Positions 1 to 5,604 are shown, numbered from the stretch's first letter. The stretch: DNA of 5,604 nt from Bacteroidota bacterium (GCA_024640925.1 JAHEEB010000196.1:1-5604), one strand, 5' to 3'. A program made the numbers and translations. The notes: generated by a model not told the origin, from the sequence alone.

Positions 1-1605
1 ACTACAACGGTGAATAAATACAATGGCTATGCTTCACGTACATCAAAGAGTACACGAAATGATCTTCTTGAATTCACTGCAGAATACAATAAGTCCATAG
101 GACAACACAATATTGCTATTGTGGGTGGATATACCTATGATTATAGTTTGTACGATTATTTTGAAATGAGAAACAATAATTTTCCGCTGGATATTTATGA
201 ATTCTATGATTTATCTATGGGGTATGCCCAGGGTGATTCTGCAGAAACTGGATTTGGTAGAGAGATGTATGGTGAAAGAAATTCTTCAACCTTAATTGGA
301 ATGGTTGGTAGGTTGAATTATAATTATGCCGGGAAATATTATTTCCAGGCAAGCTTAAGACACGATGGATCAAGTCGGTTTGGTGTAAATAATAAGTGGG
401 CTAATTTTCCAGCCATACAGTTCGCATGGAAATTAAGTGAAGAACCCTTTATGAAATCCATAGCCAACATCGATCTATTAAAAATCCGTGCCGGCTGGGG
501 TAAAACAGGTATTATTCCAGGAGAGTCATATTTGTCTAAAACTCAACTGGACTTTGATCGGTATATTTATTATAATGGTGAGTACATCCGGTTACTTGAA
601 CCACAAAAAAATCCAAATCCTGATTTACAATGGGAAGAAAAATACGAAACAAACATAGGGTTAGATTTTGCTTTCTTTAAAAACAGAGTTTCGGGTAACA
701 TTGATTTTTATAAACGCACCAGCAAGAACATGCTTTGGTGGATCGACGTAGCTGTTCCCCCGTATGATAAGGCCACATTGTTAAAAAATGTGGGAGAATT
801 GGAAAATAAAGGTGTGGAAATTATGCTTAATATAGTACCGGTTGAAATTAACGATTTTACCTGGAATTCGACCTTCCTGTATTCAGCTAATAAGAATAAA
901 CTGGTGTCTTTATCCGGTTATGTTGAATCATATAAAGAAATTGGCGGATTGGGTGCTCCTTTATGGGAACCTGTTCAAAGAATGACTGTGGGAAGACCAC
1001 TAGGAGAATTTTATACCTATAGGGTTGGTGGAGTGGATGAGAATGGTAATTGGCTATACACCAACGCAGAAGGTAATTTAGTAATTCGAGACGAACTGAA
1101 TGATTCTTCCGATTTGGTGTATGCCGGAAATGGCATTCCAAAATTTACAATTAGCTGGAACAATACATTCAAATACAAAAGTTTCGATTTATCGATAACT
1201 TCCAGGGGAGCATTCGGGCATAAAATACTCAACCAGATGAGGTTGTATTACGAGAATACCGAAAAAACCTCGAATTTTCTCAGAAGCGCTTTGGATCCTG
1301 TGTATGGTCAAACGGTAACCGAAGCTCCCAGGTATTGCGACAGATACATTGAAAAGGGCAACTATTATAAAATAGATAATATTACTCTGGGTTATACTTA
1401 CACTCCAAAGGCTAACAATTACATTAAAAGAGCTCGTATATATGTTTCTGGCGGAAATTTGATTACGATTACTAAATACAAAGGTCTGGATCCTGAAGTG
1501 ACTACCGATTTGAGTGTTGAATATGACATTGCACCTGGTTTGGACACAAGGGAAAAATTTCCGACCACAAGGTCTTATACTGCCGGTATAAATATAGTAT
1601 TTTAA
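1..1605 (+). CDS. SusC/RagA-family TonB-linked outer membrane transporter, C-terminal part (5' end outside window)
   Basis: This is the barrel half of a TonB-dependent transporter that, with its SusD partner, imports oligosaccharides or other large nutrients across the outer membrane. The frame is open from base 1; the GTG at base 10 is not a real start. About 534 residues are present, whereas the family is usually around 1000, so the signal peptide, carboxypeptidase-like domain and plug lie upstream. Recognisable family blocks are LRHDGSSRFG (about 355-384), KIRAGWGKTG (about 481-510), PNPDLQWE (about 613-636), NVGELENKGVEIM (about 787-825), YYKIDNITLGYTY (about 1363-1401) and GGNLITITKYKGLDPE (about 1450-1497). 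The protein ends in Phe (INIVF), as expected for a Bam-inserted barrel. susD starts 34 bases later, so the two are surely co-transcribed. The substrate cannot be read from the sequence. No frameshift is seen. Confidence 0.95.
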   Translation, partial: TTTVNKYNGYASRTSKSTRNDLLEFTAEYNKSIGQHNIAIVGGYTYDYSLYDYFEMRNNNFPLDIYEFYDLSMGYAQGDSAETGFGREMYGERNSSTLIGMVGRLNYNYAGKYYFQASLRHDGSSRFGVNNKWANFPAIQFAWKLSEEPFMKSIANIDLLKIRAGWGKTGIIPGESYLSKTQLDFDRYIYYNGEYIRLLEPQKNPNPDLQWEEKYETNIGLDFAFFKNRVSGNIDFYKRTSKNMLWWIDVAVPPYDKATLLKNVGELENKGVEIMLNIVPVEINDFTWNSTFLYSANKNKLVSLSGYVESYKEIGGLGAPLWEPVQRMTVGRPLGEFYTYRVGGVDENGNWLYTNAEGNLVIRDELNDSSDLVYAGNGIPKFTISWNNTFKYKSFDLSITSRGAFGHKILNQMRLYYENTEKTSNFLRSALDPVYGQTVTEAPRYCDRYIEKGNYYKIDNITLGYTYTPKANNYIKRARIYVSGGNLITITKYKGLDPEVTTDLSVEYDIAPGLDTREKFPTTRSYTAGINIVF

Positions 1606-1639
1606 TGTATTGTTAGTTTATGGCTAAACTTTTAAGATT

Positions 1640-3310
1640 ATGAAAATAATGAAAAACAGATTTTTAAAATATTCCATCGTGGCAGTGATAGGCCTTTGCT
1701 TATTTTCTGTTGCATGTACGGATCTTGAGGAAGAAACATTTGACACAATTATTGCAGAACAAATTGATGTGTCAAAATTAGACCCTGCAGTGATTACAGG
1801 AACTGCTTATATCGAATTCAGGGAAGCGATGTGGCGTTGGAACGGCCTGTTTGAAGCAAATGAATCATGTTCTGATGAAATTGTGATTTCGCAAAGAAAG
1901 ACTGGTGCATGGGGAGATAATGGTAATGCCTATCAGCTCATGCACAAGCATCTCTGGACTCCGGCAATGTCAGGTGGCTCTTATCAGGGCATCTGGGCAC
2001 ATTTAGCCACTGGTGTTCTAAATTGCAATAAAATACTGAAAAAAATTGATGAAGGCTCATTGAATTTGGGTGACGAAACAGACCAGTGTGTTGCTGAAGT
2101 GAAATGCATGCGGGCTTTATACCATTATTTGTATTGCGATATATATGGTCGTGCTCCCATTGTGACCGTAGTGTTATCTAAAGACTCAATACCTCCTATT
2201 AAAACCCGTAAAGAAGTATATGACTTTGTGGTGAGCGAATTAACTGAAAATGCATCAAAATTAAGCAACCAGACAGGAGGTAAATCTTATACCCGCATGA
2301 ACAAGTGGGCTGCTTATACACTTCTGGCCAAAATGTACCTGAATGCCGAAGTTTATTCAGGAACTGCCGAATGGCAGAAGTGCATTGATATTTGTGATAC
2401 CGTATTTAAAAATTCGGTGGAGAATGGAGGTGTTTTTGAACTGGTAGATGACTATAGCGCGCCGTTTTTAGCAAAGAATGAGAATTGTAAGGAAAGTATT
2501 TTAAACATAGCTTTTACTGACGAGTCGGGTGCATGGGATAATGCAATGGGTTTCTTTTATATGCAATATGCCACTTTACATCCTGCAAATCAGGAGACTT
2601 ACAATATGGGCGATCAGCCCTGGAACGGTATGAGTGCCATACCCCAATTTATTGATTCATACGATACAGCTGACTTACGGTTGAAAAAAACCTGGATAAT
2701 GGGGCAACAATATTCTTCTTCTGGAGATAGTTTATACTGTACCCTAGAAGATGTTCAGACTGGAAAACCTCTGGCTTTTAAAAATTACTATACTGATATA
2801 ATGGGTTCTTTGCAGGACGAAGGTTATCGTGTGGGTAAGTATGAAATCGAAAAGGGAACAAAAAACCGTTGTGCTGAGAACGATTGGGTTTATTTCCGTT
2901 TTGCCGATATCTATATGATGAAGGCAGAAGCACTGCTTCGTACTGGAAAAGCTGATGAAGCAGCTGTTTTGGTAAGTAAAGTACGAGAAAGAGCTTATAA
3001 AGATCCTGCAAAAGCTACTGTAACTGGTGCGCAGCTTCAGGGAAATTCTGTGTATCAGTACGGATTATATAATAAAGGAGTAGTTACCCCAGATAATACT
3101 ACTATCGAATATGGTCGTATGCTCGATGAACTGGGCTGGGAATTTGCCTGCGAAGGTCGTCGCCGCCAGGATTTGATACGGTTTGGTGTTTTTACAAAGA
3201 ATCAATGGTTTTACCATGAACCACAAGGCGATTACAGAAACCTTTACCCTATACCAAGAAGTATTTCCATTGCAAACGGATATTCACAAAATGAAGGATA
3301 TGTAAATTAA
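1640..3310 (+). CDS. SusD/RagB-family nutrient-binding outer membrane lipoprotein
   Basis: This is the surface lipoprotein that caps the SusC transporter and captures its substrate. The 556 residues are a normal family length. The N-terminus is a lipoprotein signal: basic MKIMKNR, hydrophobic core, then SVAC with the lipidated Cys at residue 26. The next residues, TDLEEE, are acidic and resemble the surface-export signal of Bacteroidota lipoproteins. SusD blocks follow: CMRALYHYLYCDIYGRAP (about 154-171), WAAYTLLAKMYLNAEVY (about 222-238), FADIYMMKAEALLRTGKADE (about 419-438), LGWEFACEGRRRQDLIRFG (about 497-515) and the C-terminal YPIPRSI (about 536). The usual terminal QNPGY is QNEGY here. 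An in-frame ATG three codons downstream (1649) is an alternative start; both leave the signal intact. It lies just after susC and ends 32 bases before a strong terminator, so it is the last gene of its operon. The ligand is unknown. Confidence 0.95.
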   Translation: MKIMKNRFLKYSIVAVIGLCLFSVACTDLEEETFDTIIAEQIDVSKLDPAVITGTAYIEFREAMWRWNGLFEANESCSDEIVISQRKTGAWGDNGNAYQLMHKHLWTPAMSGGSYQGIWAHLATGVLNCNKILKKIDEGSLNLGDETDQCVAEVKCMRALYHYLYCDIYGRAPIVTVVLSKDSIPPIKTRKEVYDFVVSELTENASKLSNQTGGKSYTRMNKWAAYTLLAKMYLNAEVYSGTAEWQKCIDICDTVFKNSVENGGVFELVDDYSAPFLAKNENCKESILNIAFTDESGAWDNAMGFFYMQYATLHPANQETYNMGDQPWNGMSAIPQFIDSYDTADLRLKKTWIMGQQYSSSGDSLYCTLEDVQTGKPLAFKNYYTDIMGSLQDEGYRVGKYEIEKGTKNRCAENDWVYFRFADIYMMKAEALLRTGKADEAAVLVSKVRERAYKDPAKATVTGAQLQGNSVYQYGLYNKGVVTPDNTTIEYGRMLDELGWEFACEGRRRQDLIRFGVFTKNQWFYHEPQGDYRNLYPIPRSISIANGYSQNEGYVN

Positions 3311-3342
3311 TAGAGATAGATAGTTTTAGGTTAAGGTTAATT

Positions 3343-3376
3343 AAACCGTCTCATGTTTTTGAGGCGGTTTTTTTTT
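3343..3376 (+). terminator. Strong intrinsic terminator of the susCD operon
   Basis: An 11-bp stem, AAACCGTCTCA (3343-3353) with TGAGGCGGTTT (3360-3370), contains one G-T wobble (3349/3364) and a 6-base loop. An unbroken run of nine T covers 3368-3376. It lies 32 bases after the susD stop, which fits a Rho-independent terminator for + strand transcription. Confidence 0.9.
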
Positions 3377-3378
3377 CT

Positions 3379-3886
3379 AAAAAAAACACCGAGATCGATA
3401 AAATACACAATGGGTAGTGTAAAATACGCAATGAGATCGAAAAAATGGACAATGAAATGAAGAAAATACACGATGAGATCGGCAATGAGATCGAAAAAAT
3501 ACACAATGAGTAATGTAAAATACGCAATGAGATCGAAAAAATGGACAATGAGATGAAGAAAATGAACGATGAGATCGGGATCAGAGGCAAAGAGATCGAT
3601 AAAATACACGATGAGTAGTGTAAAATACACAATGAGATCGATAAAATGGACAATGAGATGAAGAAAATGGACGATGAGATCGGGATCAGAGGCAAAGAGA
3701 TCGATCAAATACACGATGAGTAGTGTAAAATACGCAATGAGATCGAAAAAATGGACAATGAGATGAAGAAAATGGACGATGAGATCGGGATCAGAGGCAA
3801 AGAGATCGAAAAAATACGCGATGAGTAGAGAGTATAAAATACACAATGAGTGAAAAAATGAGTGTCTCATTAAAATACGCAATGAG
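3379..3886. repeat. Hierarchical tandem array: 21-bp units in 105-bp higher-order repeats
   Basis: The array starts three bases after the terminator T-run. The 21-bp unit follows AAAATRSRCRATGAGATCG plus two variable bases. Five distinguishable units make a 105-bp higher-order unit. Three full copies lie at 3517-3621, 3622-3726 and 3727-3831, differing from each other at only 4-7 positions by eye. A shorter copy at 3421-3516 (96 bp) lacks 9 bp. Worn units flank these: 3379-3420 on the left, and 3836-3850 and 3872-3886 on the right. All lengths are multiples of 3, so every reading frame persists through the core. On the + strand, frame 3421 reads as charged heptads (such as KIRNEIE and KMDNEMK) broken by TAG or TAA in every fifth unit. 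The minus strand is open for about 180 codons of hydrophobic heptads, with no ATG at its far end, and runs through the terminator. I therefore treat the array as repeat DNA rather than a gene. Confidence 0.93.
3857..3871. repeat. Perfect short inverted repeat at the right edge of the array
   Basis: AATGAG (3857-3862) is separated by TGT from CTCATT (3866-3871). AATGAG is the core word of the tandem units, so one copy appears inverted here, where the array breaks down. The 21 bases 3851-3871 that hold it sit between two worn 15-bp unit fragments. Confidence 0.7.
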
Positions 3887-4182
3887 CTGCTGTGCCTAAC
3901 CTTTCTTTCGGTTATTACTCAAATTGAACTGCTTTGCTGGAAAACGGGTTTTTGAAAAAATCTCCCAACTCCAACCCCATTGTTCCTGCTTTTCCAATGC
4001 TCCCATGCTTCCCATAGGTAAGGGAAGGATTAAGGTGGTGACTGTTTTCAAACTCCTTTTGAATGGAGCTATGTAGTCAATTATCAACAACGGAATACCA
4101 CTTCGGCCTGTTCCGATTCTGTCCCCTATTCAGGGGATGGCAACTCCTGCAATGCGGGTTAATTTATTAATCAGTATTAATC
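3887..4182. other. Intergenic stretch with small inverted repeats and no convincing gene
   Basis: No ORF with a credible start or product is seen on either strand. The base composition is less AT-rich than the minus-strand genes to the right. Several small dyads are present: TAACC/GGTTA (3897-3901 and 3910-3914), CTTCCC/GGGAAG (4008-4013 and 4022-4027, 8-base loop) and TCCCCT/AGGGGA (4122-4127 and 4132-4137, 4-base loop). A longer imperfect hairpin uses CGGGTT (4155-4160) and AACCCG (4187-4192), with an inner ATTAAT pair (4166-4171 and 4176-4181) around a CAGT loop. None is followed directly by a T-run. They may be RNA structure, a decayed element or chance. Confidence 0.5.
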
Positions 4183-4210
4183 AAAAAACCCGGCAACTTC
4201 CAGCTTTTTT
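4183..4210 (-). terminator. Probable intrinsic terminator for the minus-strand genes
   Basis: Read on the minus strand from 4210 to 4183 the order is A6, G, CTGG, a 6-base AAGTTG loop, CCGG, G, T6. CTGG/CCGG pair with one G-T wobble, and the A-run and T-run pair across a G-G mismatch. The structure starts 13 bases after the stop of the 118-residue membrane protein gene. The GC stem is short, so it may be weak. Read on the + strand the wobble becomes a mismatch, so it should act mainly on minus-strand transcripts. Confidence 0.5.
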
Positions 4211-4223
4211 ATATTCTTTGTTG

Positions 4224-4580
4224 TCATAAAAAATAACCAATCACAAATAACCATAATATTATTACGGACAAAATTAGTAATACTATTTTATTGTTTTTTA
4301 ATAATTTACGATGGTTATTGATATTATTTTCCGAAAAAGAAGAATATATTTTCTTCCTTGTGAAATAAAACGGAACAAATAACCATATTAGATTTTTAAA
4401 GTTTAAGCTGAAGAAGTTTAAGCTGAAAATAAATGTATAAAAATTAGTATTTGTTAACTTTTCAGGTAATATTTCTTTCAATAATTTATAATGAAGTTCT
4501 CCTTTACGAAGAATAAATATCAAGAAAAGTAATAACAGAATAAAATATACAAACAAATATACCTTGGAATAAATATTCAT
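4224..4580 (-). CDS. Small hypothetical integral membrane protein (118 aa)
   Basis: I do not recognise this protein. It starts at a true ATG (4580) and ends at TGA (4224-4226). Three hydrophobic segments are visible: residues about 6-24 (strongly Leu/Ile/Phe), about 47-73 (Phe-rich, less certain) and about 99-118 at the C-terminus. Short charged or Asn-rich links separate them (RKGELHYK near 25-32; SENNINNHRK near 83-92). No catalytic motif is seen. Residues 53-62 are a tandem duplication (SLNFF then SLNFK), caused by a 15-bp direct repeat at 4399-4428. It is the last gene of the minus-strand group, just before a likely terminator. The gene is very AT-rich, like its neighbours and unlike susCD. 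The ORF length, ATG start and membrane pattern support a real gene; function is unknown. Confidence 0.65.
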   Translation of the reverse strand: MNIYSKVYLFVYFILLLLFLIFILRKGELHYKLLKEILPEKLTNTNFYTFIFSLNFFSLNFKNLIWLFVPFYFTRKKIYSSFSENNINNHRKLLKNNKIVLLILSVIILWLFVIGYFL

Positions 4581-4678
4581 AATTTATGATTTTTATTAAA
4601 TTAATATTTTACCAAAAAACCAAGTATAGGTCTTGTTTACAGTTGCTGATATTGGAGAACCTAAAGAAAGTCCCTCCT

Positions 4679-4786
4679 TTAATTACAGGATTTTATTTTC
4701 AATTCAGAAGCTTTTTGCGCTTCAACATTAATAAAACCAATAATGAATAAAAATAAGAAAACAATAACTCTATTAAAGGATTTCAT
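4679..4786 (-). CDS. 35-codon ORF: signal peptide plus short tail; remnant of an exported protein or small exported peptide
   Basis: From ATG at 4786 (complement) the ORF encodes MKSFNR, a strongly hydrophobic stretch (VIVFLFLFIIGF), then INVEAQ, a good signal peptidase I site with cleavage after Ala23 and Gln at +1 as is common in Bacteroidota. Only 12 residues follow (QKASELKIKSCN) before TAA at 4679-4681. It starts 38 bases after the stop of the preceding secreted-protein gene, so co-transcription is likely. The signal peptide closely resembles the neighbour's in design. After the stop, other frames stay open for about 25 codons (for example LKEGLSLGSPISATV), which would fit a gene broken by frameshifts, but no family can be recognised there. 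A genuine small secreted peptide is the alternative. The signal-peptide coding is convincing; whether the gene is intact is not known. Confidence 0.5.
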   Translation of the reverse strand: MKSFNRVIVFLFLFIIGFINVEAQKASELKIKSCN

Positions 4787-4824
4787 ATGGAAATATCTAT
4801 AAACTACGCTCCGATAAGGACTGC

Positions 4825-5415
4825 CTATTTAACTATTAAATTAACCTTATTAGAAATTATCCAACCATAAAATACTTCAGCTTTGAGCTCTTGCATGTCT
4901 TCATGCTGAATATGCTCAGGTACTAAGTTTTTAGAATTCACACCGAGAGTATAAACCAAATAAAAAGTATATTCTCCAGGTTTTAAATAAAACTCCTTTA
5001 AATTAAAAGTGGATGTTAGTTTTGTCTTTGAATGAGGTTCTAATACAACTTGTTGTTCCTTAAATATATTTGTTTTATCGGCATATAACTCTAATACATC
5101 ATGATAACTAATATTAGGTACCACAGCAAATAATTGCCGCTCATTTTTTTCAATTATTACAGCTGATGAAATTGCCCATTCTTCTTGAGTATAAAATCCA
5201 ATATTGCCAATCGAATTCTCAAGTGATTTAAATCCATACAAAATGTATCTTTTTGATGAATGGTTTTTAAGTAAAATATTAACATAACCTGAATCATTCA
5301 CGCATTCTAATGATTTATTTTTTATTTTATAAATAATTTGAGGGGGTTGGGCATTTGTATTTAAACAAATGAATAGAATGATAACTATTTTAATTATAAA
5401 AAGCTTATTTTTCAT
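4825..5415 (-). CDS. Secreted or periplasmic hypothetical protein (196 aa) with signal peptide
   Basis: Function is not recognised. I choose the ATG at 5415 because the longer frame opens only with TTG (5424) and the ATG gives a compact signal peptide: KNK, hydrophobic core IIKIVIILFICL, then NTNA with cleavage before Gln23. The Cys at 17 has Ile before it and is not a lipobox. The mature part is about 174 residues, with alternating hydrophobic strands such as VNILLKNHSSKRYILYG (about 45-61) and a late LKPGEYTFYLVY (about 144-155). This pattern resembles Ig-like or other beta-sandwich periplasmic domains, which is inference only. No catalytic residues are apparent and it ends at TAG (4825-4827). 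It follows the TerC-like gene by 70 bases and has its own possible promoter element. It leads a group of small exported or membrane proteins and is very AT-rich. Confidence 0.8.
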   Translation of the reverse strand: MKNKLFIIKIVIILFICLNTNAQPPQIIYKIKNKSLECVNDSGYVNILLKNHSSKRYILYGFKSLENSIGNIGFYTQEEWAISSAVIIEKNERQLFAVVPNISYHDVLELYADKTNIFKEQQVVLEPHSKTKLTSTFNLKEFYLKPGEYTFYLVYTLGVNSKNLVPEHIQHEDMQELKAEVFYGWIISNKVNLIVK

Positions 5416-5438
5416 ATCATTCAATACTATCCCCGTCT

Positions 5439-5446
5439 CAAATTTA
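5439..5446 (-). promoter_or_regulatory. Possible Bacteroidota -7 promoter element (TAnnTTTG)
   Basis: The minus strand reads TAAATTTG here, a full match to the TAnnTTTG element used by the Bacteroidota housekeeping sigma factor. It ends 23 bases before the chosen ATG of the 196-residue secreted protein, implying a short leader. No TTG box is seen at the usual upstream spacing, so this is tentative. Confidence 0.35.
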
Positions 5447-5485
5447 CAATTATCACAGAATTTGCACTTTCTTTGATAACAGATC

Positions 5486-5604
5486 CTAATCCATATCCAA
5501 ACTTTTTTCCCCCTTGTAACTATCGTGTAAATGAACAGGTTTTGCTTTTTTCTTTATGCGCATGTTGAGAATTTCGACCAGTAAGGAAAAGAATATGGCA
5601 AAGT
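5486..5604 (-). CDS. Probable TerC-family integral membrane protein, C-terminal end (start outside window)
   Basis: The minus strand is open from the right edge to TAG at 5486-5488 and encodes about 39 residues. They begin with the end of a transmembrane helix, FAIFFSLLVEILNMR, followed by a basic stretch (IKKKAKPVHLHDSY) and an acidic-basic tail ending LDMD. A helix with VE-LN-R near its end, then KK, PV and LH, matches from memory the C-terminus of TerC/Alx-type membrane proteins, which are linked to metal-ion (manganese) handling. The assignment rests on this short piece only. It has no start in the window. It is followed after 70 bases by the secreted-protein gene on the same strand; no terminator is evident between them, so some read-through is possible. 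Confidence 0.65.
   Translation of the reverse strand, partial: FAIFFSLLVEILNMRIKKKAKPVHLHDSYKGEKSLDMD

Noticed and set aside
887..1232. Minus-strand ORFs inside susC
   Set aside because: They are antisense shadows of a clearly coding SusC frame.
2778..3011. Minus-strand ORF inside susD
   Set aside because: It is an antisense shadow of the SusD frame with no supporting signal.
3337..3882. Minus-strand 181-codon ORF of hydrophobic heptads across the repeat array
   Set aside because: It opens at TTG (first ATG at 3870), arises because the 21-bp unit has no stop in this frame, and runs through the susCD terminator hairpin. A second minus frame (3351-3695) is open for the same reason.
3379..3886. 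CRISPR array
   Set aside because: Units are contiguous 21-bp tandem repeats without unique spacers of constant length, and no cas genes are near.
3896..4090. Minus-strand 64-codon ORF
   Set aside because: It starts only at TTG, has no recognisable domain or signal peptide, and covers C-rich, dyad-containing DNA; probably chance.
4077..4226. Plus-strand open frame of about 50 codons (reading GIPLRPVPILSPIQGMATP)
   Set aside because: It follows an in-frame TAG, has no good start, and crosses the hairpins and terminator of the opposite strand. It could be a remnant of something, but nothing identifies it.
4609..4616. Possible promoter for the 118-residue gene near TATACTTG on the minus strand (about 4618-4625)
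   Set aside because: One mismatch to TAnnTTTG and no TTG box at the expected spacing in very AT-rich DNA; too weak to call.
5416..5424. TTG at 5424 as start of the secreted protein
   Set aside because: The ATG three codons later gives a standard signal peptide, and TTG starts are uncommon in this phylum.

Overview
The window looks like Bacteroidota DNA. It carries a SusC/SusD outer-membrane nutrient-uptake pair, a SusD lipoprotein whose Cys is followed by an acidic surface-export-type stretch, exported proteins whose predicted cleavage leaves Gln at +1, A-rich translation starts without clear Shine-Dalgarno sequences, and one TAnnTTTG promoter element. The genus cannot be determined from the sequence alone.

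Layout. Bases 1-3310 (+ strand) hold the C-terminal half of a SusC/RagA TonB-dependent transporter and a complete SusD/RagB lipoprotein 34 bases downstream. This pair should import an oligosaccharide or similar large nutrient; nothing here fixes the substrate, and no enzyme gene follows. A strong intrinsic terminator (3343-3376) closes the operon. Directly after it lies the most unusual part of the window: a roughly 0.5-kb tandem array (3379-3886) of 21-bp units arranged in 105-bp higher-order units. Read on the + strand it encodes coiled-coil-like heptads, but each 105-bp unit has a stop codon at the same place. Bases 3887-4223 hold no convincing gene, only several small inverted repeats and a probable minus-strand terminator.

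Bases 4224-5604 are all minus strand and visibly more AT-rich than the susCD part. In order of transcription they hold the C-terminal end of a probable TerC-family membrane protein (running off the right edge), a 196-residue secreted protein of unknown function, a 35-codon ORF that is little more than a signal peptide (a remnant or a small exported peptide), and a 118-residue small membrane protein. They converge on susCD, so the repeat array sits in a convergent intergenic region.

No complete new system can be demonstrated. The best candidate for something undescribed is the hierarchical 21/105-bp array. Next is the group of small exported or membrane proteins of unknown function.
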